A stretch of DNA of 64,000 nt from NCBI GenBank assembly GCA_037447655.1, contig JBBHKE010000928.1:221907-285906 (forward strand). The letters run 5' to 3'. The translations under genes and the position numbers were made by a program. This DNA comes from Zygnema cylindricum. Taxonomy: Eukaryota > Streptophyta > Zygnematophyceae > Zygnematales > Zygnemataceae. Under the pieces are notes generated by a model. It worked only from the letters and a program-made list of their open reading frames with translations. It did no database searches and was not told the origin of the DNA. This document shows positions 11,332 through 22,891 of this stretch, piece after piece (within the stretch, counting starts at the first letter, position 1; each line of letters opens with the position of its first letter).

Positions 11332-13131
11332 CTAATTTGCCATTGGAAGGGGGAAGAATTTTATAGTATGCTTCGCACCCAAAAATGCAAGGTGAGAAAC
11401 ATCAGGTTTAGTACCATGCCATGCCTTAAAGGGGGTTTTGTTAGAAAGAGAAGAAGTAGGGGAGCGATTGCGAAGATAAGAGGATGTTAGTAATGCTTCA
11501 GCCCAAAAATGGAATGGTAAGGAAGCAAAATGGAGGAAAGAGCGAGACATATTAATGAGAGTGCGGTTGAGGCGCTCAGCATCACCATTTTGTTGGGGAG
11601 AATGAGGAGAAGTTTTGTGATGAAAAATGCCATGCGATAGTAAATACTCAGAAAAAACAGTAGAGACAAACTCCCCCCCATTATCCGTGCGCATGGTTTT
11701 GATGCGAGAGGATAAGTGATTTTCCACAAGGGCTTTGAAGTGTTGAAAATGAGTAAAAACTTCGGATTTATGACGCATAAAATAAATGTATGTAAAACGA
11801 GAAAAGTCATCAATAAAGGTGAGGAAATAAGAAGCACCACCAAGACTTTGTATGGGAATAGGGCCGCACACATCACTATGAATGAGATCAACAGGAGCCA
11901 AAGAGCGAGAAGAAGAAGAAGGAAAAGGAAAGCGAGGCATTTTTCCAAGAATACAACCATGACAAAAGTCAATTTTGTTCTCATTAAATGGAGTAATTCC
12001 AAGTACAAGCCCTTTGCTAAGAGAAGCTAGGCTAGCACCATTGAGGTGGCCAAAACGAAGATGCCATGTGAGAAAAGAGGAAGAAGAGGGAGAATGTGCT
12101 AATGAGGCATGAGCGACATCATTAAAGAAATCTAAAATATAAAGATTTCCTAACCGTGATCCACTTCCTATGAGAGTTTTAGGAGAAGAAAAGAATTGAA
12201 CATTGGATTCAGTGATAATGCCATAACTACCATGGCGTAAAGCCAAACTAGCTGAAAAAAGATTTTTTTTGAGGTCAGGGACAAAGTAAACTTTGTCCAA
12301 GATAATTGGACGTGAAGCGTGCGAACCTGAATTAGAATGCACCTGTCCAACGAGAGTGGAAGTCAGTTCCATGTTGTTCCCAAGAAAAATGCGTAAAGGG
12401 ACTTGAAGAGGAACAACATTAAACATAATATCACGTTTACAACACATATGATGAGATGCGTCGGAATCAATAAGCCAATCAGAAGTATTACCTGATTGTG
12501 AAAAGGCGTACCCATAGTCCAAGGGAGGAATAGAGGGAGGCGCATCTAGTACCGGTACAATAGCGGGGGATGCGGATCCTATGTTTGGGTTGGAGATTGG
12601 AGGATTTTGAGGAGGATAGTAGTAATGAGGAAAAGGGTACCACGGTGGTGGGGGAGGACCGTATGGAAGATTAAAGTCGACTGTCGCGTGCGCCGCATGA
12701 CCAGCTAGCGGCGTGGCGGCATTGGGGTACGCAAAAGACTTTGAAGTTGGAATTACGTGGGAAAGTCCTCGCGGTCCCCCAGCCGCACGTTCTTTTTCTC
12801 GCTTTCTGGCCAATGCGGGGCACGCGTCCACCACGTGATCGCGCTCTTTGCAATACTTGCAGAAGAGTGGAGATCCTGCAAGATTTGGAGGTTTCTTTGG
12901 AGAAGAGACAAACAAAGCTGACCCATCAATAGAAATGCCAGGTTTGTTAAGATTTAAACGGGTTTCTTCATGTAGAAGACGGTTAGTGAGATCTGAGAGC
13001 GTAACAGTGGAGGCATCTGTACTAACCGTACTTGAAAAAGAGTCAAAAGAGACAGGTATGTTGTTTTTTGAAAAGTTAGTTTCGTGCGAACACATCGTTT
13101 CGTGCGTACGTGATGTTTCGTGCGTACGCAT
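11332..13131 (-). pseudogene. Copia-1 gag C-terminus, protease and integrase (decayed)
   Basis: 599-codon open stretch on the minus strand, preceded directly by TAA, so most of gag is missing. The order is: gag zinc knuckle CKYCKERDHVVDAC, a proline/tyrosine-rich segment, a protease active site reading DSDASHH where the family has D-S/T-G-A, integrase zinc-binding WHLRFGH and CHGC, then the integrase core with HSDVCGP, RTDNGGEF and the NGDAERLNRT glutamate motif. The Gly-to-Asp change in the protease (12460-12462), the missing gag start and the 3' frameshift near 11380 mark a dead copy. The element's 5' end should lie at or beyond the 13241-14096 gap. Confidence 0.9.
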
Positions 13132-13240
13132 TTACGCGATATATTGTGGAGGTTCGAAAGGATTTATGGATTGGGGAATTAAATGTACACATAAAATTAA
13201 TGGAGTAATTGAGTGGCGCGAAATGTGAGAGGAAATGGAC

Positions 13241-14096
13241 NNNNNNNNNNNNNNNNNNNNNNNNNNNNNNNNNNNNNNNNNNNNNNNNNNNNNNNNNNNN
13301 NNNNNNNNNNNNNNNNNNNNNNNNNNNNNNNNNNNNNNNNNNNNNNNNNNNNNNNNNNNNNNNNNNNNNNNNNNNNNNNNNNNNNNNNNNNNNNNNNNNN
13401 NNNNNNNNNNNNNNNNNNNNNNNNNNNNNNNNNNNNNNNNNNNNNNNNNNNNNNNNNNNNNNNNNNNNNNNNNNNNNNNNNNNNNNNNNNNNNNNNNNNN
13501 NNNNNNNNNNNNNNNNNNNNNNNNNNNNNNNNNNNNNNNNNNNNNNNNNNNNNNNNNNNNNNNNNNNNNNNNNNNNNNNNNNNNNNNNNNNNNNNNNNNN
13601 NNNNNNNNNNNNNNNNNNNNNNNNNNNNNNNNNNNNNNNNNNNNNNNNNNNNNNNNNNNNNNNNNNNNNNNNNNNNNNNNNNNNNNNNNNNNNNNNNNNN
13701 NNNNNNNNNNNNNNNNNNNNNNNNNNNNNNNNNNNNNNNNNNNNNNNNNNNNNNNNNNNNNNNNNNNNNNNNNNNNNNNNNNNNNNNNNNNNNNNNNNNN
13801 NNNNNNNNNNNNNNNNNNNNNNNNNNNNNNNNNNNNNNNNNNNNNNNNNNNNNNNNNNNNNNNNNNNNNNNNNNNNNNNNNNNNNNNNNNNNNNNNNNNN
13901 NNNNNNNNNNNNNNNNNNNNNNNNNNNNNNNNNNNNNNNNNNNNNNNNNNNNNNNNNNNNNNNNNNNNNNNNNNNNNNNNNNNNNNNNNNNNNNNNNNNN
14001 NNNNNNNNNNNNNNNNNNNNNNNNNNNNNNNNNNNNNNNNNNNNNNNNNNNNNNNNNNNNNNNNNNNNNNNNNNNNNNNNNNNNNNNNNNNNNNNN
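13241..14096. other. Assembly gap, 856 N
   Basis: Run of N. It probably hides the start of copia-1 gag, its 5' LTR, and the left part of the TIR element that ends at 14454. Any reading frame through it is meaningless. Confidence 1.
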
Positions 14097-14454
14097 CTTT
14101 ATCACAACGCATGCCTGTCCCATAGAGGCATGCTTTACCATGAAAACATATGAGAACGTGATTTTTGTCGACGAGATTGCGTCTCTTTCTTCCAGTGCAC
14201 ATTCACATGTGCGCGCAATAATGTTAAGTGTCTTTTTATGCCTTTGTAATTCAAAAAGTACCATTTCGTACGGAGATACCCTGTCCGTACGCAACACTAT
14301 TTCCATCGCAGTGTACTTTCTTTATTAACGCTAATTGAAAAAAAGCCTAATTAGAATAATGGAAAAAATAGAATTATGGATTATGTTTCGGGTTTTTTTT
14401 TTTGAAAAAAGGGCACCGAATTGGCGTTATATACTCTAATAGCGATTGACGGTG
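14097..14454. mobile_element. Right part of a TA-flanked TIR element (family T2)
   Basis: The right end reads ACTCTAATAGCGATTGACGGTG followed by TA (last 18 bases most conserved). The interior has GAATTGGCGTTATA and AGAATAATGGAAAAAATAG, matching the element at 15343. A small hairpin, GCATGCCT with inverted AGGCATGC, lies just inside the gap edge (14110-14134). The left end is lost in the gap. Confidence 0.5.
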
Positions 14455-15342
14455 TACTGTACTTACCTGTACATATTGCGCGTTAAGCAGCCCGTATTTT
14501 ATCCCGCTATTTACAGAATCTTGCCATTTGGCACCAATTGTGATTTTGTTCACATAAGGGAAGGCTAATCGATCACACTCGCGTTGGTCCTAAATTTCAA
14601 ATTTGCCATGGCGAGGGTGACGTCGTCAAATTTCATGTGACGTCGAATGGTGTCTTTTCGTTTTGGAAGTTCTCCTGTGTGTGTGTACGTCATGTCACGT
14701 CTCCCCTGACGCTCCGCTACGCGCTTTGCGTTACGTGTCCCCTTGTGGTGGTCGTTTTCACTTTTGTCGTGTGTTCAGTTTCAGGGGTAGGTCGAGGGCA
14801 TCATAAGTCAGACTGAAAGTACTGTACGGTAGTGCGAGTCTTTTGACGCAGGTGAAGTCAAAATGATATCGTATTCGTATAAGATAAGACCAATGAAATC
14901 GGTCTTGCATATCTCTTTTGGCCGTCAGTTTTGAAATTGTTAAGCTACGGATATGTACAAACTGCCCTTGAATTTTGCGGAGGATAATGCGACCGTCCGG
15001 CAGTCGTGTCCGTTCGTCCCACCGTTTCTTGGCGTGCAGAAAAATCTCTACTTAGCCATGTACAGAGTGGAAAGTACGATTTCCGAGTGCTTCGCGAGTC
15101 AGCGGATTGGATACAGGGGTGCAATTGAAAATCACGGACCCGTGGACATCTTGCATCCAATTGGTTGAATGGCATAAATGACGATTGTAATTGGAAGGAC
15201 GATTTCTGCCAATAGTGGTGCTTGGGGAAATCGACAGGGTAGAGTGTCGGAAATGCACGCGTGTCCTGTTTGAACATTTAAGAACGACTACGTCATTATT
15301 TCAGCGGTACTATCATGTCGGCACAATTGCCGCGGTTAACTA
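14455..15342. other. Intergenic, nothing recognised
   Basis: No coding sequence with family features. The short open frames on both strands at 14945-15277 are out-of-frame overlaps of each other and match nothing I know. Confidence 0.5.
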
Positions 15343-15880
15343 CACCGCCAATCGTTATTAGCGTGTAAATTTTTTTAGCGTATAAAAATAATTACCGTGG
15401 TGTACGCTATTTAAGAATTTGAAATTTTTGGAAAATATCATACATTCTAATTGTTTGGTTATGGTAATTTGGATCTTTGAAAAAAAATGTCGGTCGCAAA
15501 CATGCTTACACTAATATAAATCTCCGTACAAAATCTGACAAATCGTACACAAATCGTACATTCACACGGTCGAAACGAGGCTATCGGACGAATATGTGCG
15601 AGTGGGATTTTTTACGACCTGGTTTTTTTTCCTTTTTAGAACGCACATTCTCATGCGTCCGCTGTTACTAAAACTAATTTATTGTACTTTTTAACTTAAA
15701 AAGGTACATTTATGTACGGTCTGACACTGACCGTACACCACTCTATTTAAGAGACAACGTACTGAAAATAACCCTAAATAGAATAAAGAAAAAAATAGAA
15801 TGAACTACACTAAGGGAGAATAAAAAAAATAAAAAGCGGGACGAAATTAGCGTACACAACGCTAATAACGATTGGCGGTG
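15343..15880. mobile_element. TA-flanked TIR element (family T2), complete
   Basis: 538 bp. The left end is TA followed by CACCGCCAATCGTTATTAG; the right end is its exact inverse followed by TA, extending to at least 22 matching bases. The interior has no transposase. The segment GTACACCACTCTATTTAAG with AAAATAACCCTAAAT recurs at 34134-34205. TA target and short length fit a Tc1/mariner-type MITE. Confidence 0.75.
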
Positions 15881-15882
15881 TA

Positions 15883-17324
15883 CTAGATTGTCGAGGGTCA
15901 GTTTTTTTAGTGTTTTTGTTGGCGAGCGTTAGAACGCTCCAAGTTCTGTGTGTTGGGAACATTGTGGAAAGGGAACATTGTGGAAATCGAGTTTGCTGGA
16001 ATCACATTTGGATCATGTTCGTGTCTAACTTTGTAGTTTTGGGTCGCATCAGACATTTGTTCGTTCGACAAAGTGAGGTTGTTAGGCGTTCGTTTTGCTA
16101 TTCATACCGGTGCGTGGACCTGCGCAGTTGGTCTATCATATTGTTTCGGTCTTGGTCAATTTTTAGTTGTTGTTTTTGGTAGCGGGTTAGTAAAGGATGT
16201 TCTCAGTGTACTCTTTGTTTTGAGTTGCGATCATATTGTGTTAAATTGAGTAAGAGACTGAGAGAAAGCTTTGTAACTTGTGGCTGCATATAATGTAACT
16301 GGATGATGTGGTGATGTATGTACAACGGGTTTTTGATGTTGTTATTAAATGATTGCGATGAGTTTATTTGTTTTTAATATATAGTTATGTACCAAGTACG
16401 TTGTGCTCTGGTTTTTTTAAATTGTTTGAGGTAGTGTAGGCGCGATGGGGGGCGAGAATAACAAAACCACTCCCTCTCCATTTTTCAGTCCACAACTCCG
16501 CCGTTTCTTGAGAAACCTCTTATAGAAGCTTACCACCAAGATTTAAAAATTATAACCACAAAAACACAGTTATGATACCAAATTCATATGACAATATTTA
16601 AAGACTGAAATCTCATGGCTTTATGTCACCAACGACTTTAACATGCCTCTCCGACACCTTAAAATTTTATAACAAACACAAAAAACTTGTGGGAAAAAAA
16701 TGTTCAAAAGAGTGGAATTCCTCCCCAAAAGAGTAAAAACAAATGAAGTACTTCGAGTTCTCCTAACCTCCGCAAAATTAGACCCACAGAATTGGGTTGT
16801 CCGGCCTTAGATACATTGGGTGTCCATGTTAAATCTCACAAAACGGACCTTGAGAAGTGTTAAAGGTTATTTCTAAACATAAGGTCACGACCGCATGAGA
16901 GATGGCCATCAACAAGACAATATATTGTTACCGTAAAGTATAGATAATATACCTTAGCTTCCCCTATGTACGACTTTTTAATGACGTAACTACGTGAATT
17001 TGTCGTTGGCAACCTTTCATGCCATCGAGTATTTCCGCCCGAATAGAAACCAATTATTCTGCCACATCAATATGAATACAAGGGCTCTTCCAAACCTTCT
17101 CACTACCATGTACCCTCAAACGGACAATGAAGGCACAATGACCTAAGGTGTACAAAAGTAATGTGGAGCTAAAAACTGTTAACCACGGGAATCGACCACT
17201 TTAACGTATGATTCAAGATTTGCGTATATCTTATAGAGGTATTATTAGAGTATCTGTGCATCTTCCACTACCATTATTGGTGGTGAAATTTGTGGTTTTG
17301 TTAGGCACACAAAATCTCCGTACA
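15883..17324. other. Intergenic, nothing recognised
   Basis: AT-rich sequence with no supported gene. A 90-codon frame at 15910-16182 has no recognisable domain and no supporting context. Confidence 0.5.
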
Positions 17325-17480
17325 CTACAAAGCGAATCGTAATTAGAGTAAACAATGCTAATTCGGTCGCCCTAAATTTCGACTCTATCATGTTAAATAG
17401 AGTAAATGATTCATTTTTTTTCATTATACTATTTACGGTAAAGTTTAATTAGCGTAAAAAATCGTAATATAGGTTCGTTT
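17325..17480. mobile_element. TIR element fragment (left end)
   Basis: TACACTACAAAGCGAATCG, then GAGTAAACAATGCTAATTCGG and CGACTCTATCATGTTAAATAG (each cut to its core), are the reverse complement of 35380-35486. This is one end of the same element type. The opposite end is not visible before 18262. Confidence 0.5.
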
Positions 17481-18261
17481 TAAATAGTGTGGAGGACGGA
17501 CAACGTCTGACTGTGCAAAATTGCAATTTTATAAGTAAAAAGGTACAAATAATAATTTAATAGAATCGCGCTCGCATGTGAAATTGCACTAATATCATTA
17601 TAAATGAAACTACGTTTAATGATCAACAAGTACGGATTAAAACAAGATGACAATGTCTACCCAAACCTCACAAAAGCGCGAAGCTAAAAATGTTATTGTA
17701 CATTTTTACTACGTGACATTTTTTTTTAGAGGAAAAGGCATCCATATGCAACAATAATTTACTTTTGCGCCCCCCTTAACATCTTTGAAGATGTCCTTTT
17801 ATTGTTTCTCGATCATAACCTTTTATTTTTTTTGTCACGATTTAGTATTCGCGACCCTAATTCATTAATCGCCAATGTCCACAATGTTGGTGAACATAAT
17901 TTTACCTTGTGACGATGGTTGAATAGTGATGGTAATTTCAACTTTTAAACCATTTATGTTCCTCGCCTTTTTCTTGTTGAGTACGATGAGATATGTTGTT
18001 AGAGTGAGTCATACGGGTTCGCACTAAAACAATTTTCAACGTATAAAGTTTGTTTCCCTTTAATATCGTGTGTTTAAAACGTATCGTGCAATTGACAACC
18101 CTTTCAAGATTTCATGGGAGTACACACGAGTCAATCATCGTTCTCTTGATTGTAAATTGGTAGAGAGCTAAAAAACGCGATTGGTTTTATTAAGTTCTCC
18201 TGGTTGGGCCATTAACCCATAAAACATAGCGATGTAGCTCACTAAGTTATAAGGTTTTTTC

Positions 18262-18266
18262 TTAAC
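18262..18266. other. Target site duplication TTAAC of copia-2 (left)
   Basis: TTAAC here and at 31758-31762 flank the two outer LTR ends exactly. This shows the two LTRs belong to one insertion although 13.5 kb apart. Confidence 0.8.
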
Positions 18267-19155
18267 TAAAATTCTGTGGTCTCCATTGACCCACAGAATG
18301 AGCAGCCTATGTAAAGCCTCTAGGATAATATTTGCCCCTTCTAATTTCCAGCTGAATAAGCGCCGCCCAGGCACACAAATATTCTGACCACTCTCACCCC
18401 TATGAGGACAAGACTCCCTTGAGTCAAACGCAAAAAGAATCACTGAATTTGCTCCCCTGAGCAGTAAGTTATGGCTGGTCAAAGATGACCTTTATAGTTA
18501 CAAACTATCTTAGAGAGAGAGGTACCTAAATATTACTAAGTCTCGGTCTGCCTACTCACGACTACCTACTACTAAACCCTAGTCCAATAGGAACACTATA
18601 TTGTACAAGAAGGTACAATGGGCGATGTACTTATTGTACGACCATTGTACGACAAGGTCTACAAGGTGACACCTGTCAAATCGGAAGTCATGGATCCTCC
18701 TCCCATCTTCTCCGGTATCAAATAATGTGGCGCCACGTGGCATCGCGTGACGCTATCTCGGTATGCCGCCAAAAGCTCACTTCGCGTGGCGGCTATAATG
18801 CCGGCCGTCTGATCAAAACATATTTTACACGGTTCAGATTCGCGTACATGCAGGAATTGCCCCTTTTGGTTAGTATGGTGTTAATTAGCTGTTGCATTAA
18901 TGTTTATATATTTATGAGACCCGTCACGTGTATCGTTTCGTAACGCCTTCATGGTTAAGGCGTTAGGCTATAGAGAATCTAGAGATCGCAGGTTCAAATC
19001 TAGACTTAGGCACCATTTTAGTAAAATACCCTTTACTTCAAAAACTGCCACTTTCTAAATATGGCGGCAGCCATGGCACGCCTTTGATCCTCACTCTCTT
19101 TATTTAAAGCAAAACTAAAATAGGGAAGTAAACTATTAATTACCTCTTTTCAACA
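18267..19155 (-). mobile_element. 3' LTR of Ty1/copia element 2
   Basis: 889 bp on the minus strand. It starts TGTTGAAAAGAGG right after the polypurine tract AATTAAGGGGAG and ends CAGAATTTTA, a mutated form of the partner LTR's CAGAATTTCA. A TATA-like CTATAAAG lies at 18497-18490 on the element strand, and the most conserved block of the LTR family (18290-18480) lies downstream of it, probably the transcription start and R region. A tRNA-like sequence sits inside near the TG end. Confidence 0.85.
18945..19015 (+). other. tRNA-like sequence (A and B boxes) inside the LTR
   Basis: 71-nt block on the plus strand, opposite to the element. It has an A-box match TGGTTAAGGCG, a B-box match GGTTCAAATCT, and ends GGCACCA. 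The 5' GCCT can pair with the 3' AGGC of an acceptor-like stem, but the T stem and anticodon arm are poor, so this is not a working tRNA gene. It is also present at 31547-31617 and, diverged, at 33703-33788. Confidence 0.6.
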
Positions 19156-19201
19156 CTCCCCTTAATTCCTAGTCACTTTTCAATTTTAATCCACAGTTTT
19201 C

Positions 19202-21178
19202 TCAGCAATAAATCAACTTAGGGGAATGCACTGCTATTGTCATCATGTCTGCATTCATTTCTCTATCAGTTTTATGATCCAGTTTAATGATTTTATTTTC
19301 AACCTTCTCTCTGACAAAGCTTAGCCTAATATCCATATGCTTAGCTTTGAAGTGATGTTTTGGATTAGCTGCAATAGAGATAGCAGTTTGATTATCACAA
19401 AAAACATTTTGAGTTCCAGACTTCATGAACCCAAGTTCTTCAAGAAGAGATTTAACTCACATTAATTCTTTGGTGGCAGCATAGGAAGCCATGTATTCAA
19501 CCTCCATAGTGGACTGAGCAACTACTTTTTGTTGCTTACTACTCCAACAACATGCACCGGATCCAATTTGCAAAACATATCCAGTCGTACACCTCCTTAA
19601 AGGAACATCGCCATAACTGGCATCACTCCAAGTGGTGATGTCAGTGTGCTCCCCTCCCAAATGCAACCATAATTCCCTTGTCCCCACGAGATACCTCATC
19701 ACTCTTTTGGCAGCCTCCCAGTCTCTCTTTCTTGGTTCATTTAGATTTCTACTAAGGACACCTACAGCTGCAGCTATATCCGGACGGGTACTATTCATAA
19801 AATAAATTAAACTGCCTACAATCTGCCGATAAGGGATATATTTCATAAATTTTCTTTCTATCTCATCCATCTCTTCATTAATGATCAATATTCCTCCCTC
19901 TTCACTCCTCTCACTCACTTTCTTCAAATCCATGGGAGTAGTACATCCGTTTGCTTTCTCCATTTGAATTTTTTCTAGCATATTACCGATTGCTTCTTTT
20001 TGAGTGAGTCTTATAATTCTATTCCCTCTCTCTCTCTCCATCTGAATTCCCAAAATGTACTTTGCTTCGCCAAGATCTTTCATATCAAAACTGCTTATAA
20101 GATCTCGTTTTAGTTTGTTAATTTTGTCTAAGGACTTGCTTAAGACCAACAAATCATCCACATAAACAGTAATAAATATCACTCCATTCTCATCCTCAAA
20201 TAAATATATAGAGTGATATGAACTAATTTTGATATACCCCAAACCGATCAAAAATTCGTCGAGCTCTATATTCCACTGTCGCGGGGCTTGCTTAAGCCCA
20301 TAGAGTGATTTTATCAATTTGCAAACTTTGTTTTCTTCCCCACTTTCCACGAATCCTTCCGGTTGCCTCATGTTTATTTCTTCTTCCAACTCTCCGTGCA
20401 AAAAGGCAGCTTTAATATCCATCTGGTGAATTTCCATATCCTCCGCTGCGGCTATACTAAAAAGGATTCTAACGGAAGAAAATCTGACTACAGGTGCAAA
20501 GGTTTCTTCGTAGTCTATCCCCTCTTTCTGAGTATAACCTTTTGCAACTAACCTAGCTTTGTACCTCTCAATGGTATTATCCGGGTTTGATTTAAGTTTA
20601 AACACCCACTTACATCCGATCGGTTTTCGGTCCGGTGGACAATCTACCAACTCCCATGTATTGGCTTCCATGATAGAGGCTATTTCTTCATTTATAGCTG
20701 TGATCCACCAGCTACTTTTTGGAGTGTTTATGGCCTCTAAGTATGTTTGAGGTTCATCTGGGTGAGACATCTTTGTGAGTCGATTATTTACTTGTCTTTC
20801 TTGAAGTCGTTTACTACTTCTTCTTCCCCCTTCAAAATCGGACGCCGGTGTGGAAGGCATCCTTGGGTTTCGTTTTGGGAGATTTTCAGCTCCCCTATCT
20901 TCCAATTCCGGTGTCTCATCAAGTTCCTCATCGGTTTCCACTTCGTATTGTGGCGTTGCCTCGGATGTTGTCCTTTCCTCCTCCTTTGGTAGATCATCAG
21001 ATTTTTCTTTTTCTCCCTCTTCCTTCTCTTCATTTTCAAAATCAATGTCAGAAAACTGATCCGTTTCAAATCTGATTTTGACTTCTTTATTATATTTGAA
21101 TGGATCAATGGACTTCTCTTCATTCCTCACCACTATGTGTTTCACTAAAATTATATCTCTCTTTTTCAAGTCATACAC
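19202..21178 (-). pseudogene. Copia-2 reverse transcriptase and RNase H (near-intact, broken)
   Basis: Main open stretch 21178-19457 plus a further RNase H piece at 19426-19202. It begins right after an in-frame stop that cuts it from the integrase. An acidic linker (SDIDFENEEKEEGEKEKSDD) is followed by RT with KARLVAKGYTQ, HQMDIKAAFLHGE, SLYGLKQAPRQW and VYVDDLLVLS, all catalytic aspartates present, then RNase H with WSDASYG and QSTMEVEYMAS and, in the second piece, FCDNQTAISIA. The break at about 19427-19456 and the stop at 21179 disrupt it. It belongs to a different copia lineage from element 1. Confidence 0.9.
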
Positions 21179-22240
21179 TCAGTATCCTTTTGTGCTCTCA
21201 TCATATCCTACAAGATATCCTGGCTTCCCTCTCCCTTCTAACTTCCATTTAGTCTTATTGGAATCCAGACTGTAGACTTGACTTCTGAACACTCTCAAAC
21301 TAGACAAATCAAGCTTTTTTCCTATCCACCTCTCATACGGAGTTTCCTTCTTATTTGCTGAAGTTAGGACTCTATTTTTGATGAAATTTGCATAGTTCAT
21401 AGACTCCGCCCAAAACTGCAACCCTATCCTCTTATCAGTTAACATACTTCTGGACATATCTCTTAAAGTTCTATTCACTCTTTCTGCTACTCCATTTTGT
21501 TCCGGATTATAGGGAACAGTTTTCTCATGATGAATTCCTTCTTCTTTAAGATATTCTTCAAATTCCCTTGAGGTGTATTCTTTCCCATTATCACTTCTTA
21601 TCTATTTTATTGAGGTCTCCTATAGTTTTTCACTCCATACTTTATACTCTTTGAAACATCTTAATACCTATGACTTATGTCTGAGAAAGTATACCTTCGT
21701 GTATCTAGACCAATCATCTGTGATGGTTAACATCCATCTCTTCCCCCCATGTGAAACATACCTAGCAGGTCCCCAAACATCAGTGTGAACTAGATCTAAT
21801 ACTTTCTCTCTCCTAAATGTGGTTGCCATTGGAAATGGAAGTCTATGAATCTTCCCTTAGGCACATCCACTACAATCATCAAAGGTCTCATCATCCTCAA
21901 AAGTAATTCCCTCCACTATTCCCTTTTTCTTCATATTCTTTAATCTATCTAGATGCACATGCCCCAACCTTTTATGCCAAAGCATCATCTCACTTGCACA
22001 CAAGTAGAGAAGACTCTTATCATTGCAAAGAACAATTCTGAAAATTCCTTGACTGCCCTTCTCAGCTATGAAATAAACCTCATTATCAAAGCTTGCTGTG
22101 AAGATTCCTTTCCTAGTTCCTATTTCAAACTCATTTTCATCTAGGACAGCTGTAGAGACTAGGTTCTTGCTAAGCTGTGGAATGTAAAGATCGTCTGAGA
22201 GTGTTACAATTGAGGACTTTCCATCAACTAGAACCTTCAA
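21179..22240 (-). pseudogene. Copia-2 integrase (degraded)
   Basis: Two open pieces on the minus strand. 22240-21857 carries the GAG-pre-integrase region (WHKRLGHVHLDRL, DDCSGCA). 21478-21179 carries MNRTLRDMSRSML, the tail of the integrase core, and the C-terminal KPGYLVGYDESTKGY. Between them (21856-21479) stops and shifts break the catalytic core; short remnants such as SDNGKE-type sequence are visible in other frames. The last piece ends in a stop at the RT boundary. Confidence 0.8.
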
Positions 22241-22342
22241 GTCAACAGTTCCAACAAGACTTGTGGTTTATACCCTACCATCTCCGTACTCAATCTCAAC
22301 TGTTGGGATTTTTCTCAGTTTAGTGAACCACCACTTATCTTT

Positions 22343-22683
22343 TCACATACGCATTGAAGCCCCTGAGTCTATGATCCACCCATCCTCGGGTGGATCCCTC
22401 TTACCTCCGAAAGCACACTTTTGTCTCCGTGGAATGTCGACATGCTTTTTAGTGTTTTTCGGATTAAGAAGAAGCTCCTCAAGCTCCTCTTCTGGTTCAG
22501 TTTTTCCTTCCACTTCCTCATCATGAACTTGAGTCAGGAAAGGCTTTTTCTTTCCTCCATCCCTTGAGGTTCTTTGACCATCTTTCAGTCGAAGATCTAC
22601 AAGTTTGACACAATCTGCCATATAGTGTCCCGGTTTCATGCAGAAGTGACATAATCCTCCTCGAGAAGTTCCTCTCCCCTGTC
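22343..22683 (-). pseudogene. Copia-2 gag zinc knuckle and protease
   Basis: On the minus strand a CCHC knuckle (CHFCMKPGHYMADC, about 22655-22614) is followed by a charged linker and the protease motif WIIDSGASMRM. The downstream end is frameshifted into the next piece. Together with the gag region upstream this gives the normal copia order gag, protease, integrase, RT. Confidence 0.8.
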
Positions 22684-22891
22684 TATCAAATCTGCCACCT
22701 CCTTGTCATCTTCCACCAAAGTTTCGATAGGGATCTTTCCTTCTCTCCTCATCACGCTTCCGCCAATCAGCTCCTGCAGACAATGCTTGAACACTTGGAC
22801 TCCCTCTCCTAATCTCAATGGTGCTTTCTTTCACTAAAATCGTTCCCACCGTGTTATCCCAATTCCAATTGCTATCTCCCATGTCCTGCAA

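Noticed and set aside
13132-14328. Frames of about 300-370 codons across 13.2-14.3 kb
   Set aside because: They consist of N; nothing can be inferred.
18168-18482. Frame inside the copia-2 LTR (NLLLRGANSVILFAF...), also in the LTRs at 31046 and 33163
   Set aside because: Amino acids are alike between copies, but there is no ATG, a stop lies just upstream, and one copy is frameshifted. The conservation is better explained by the transcription start and R region after the TATA box.
18945-19015. Working tRNA gene
   Set aside because: A and B boxes are good, but the T stem, anticodon arm and acceptor stem do not pair well enough. Reported as tRNA-like only.
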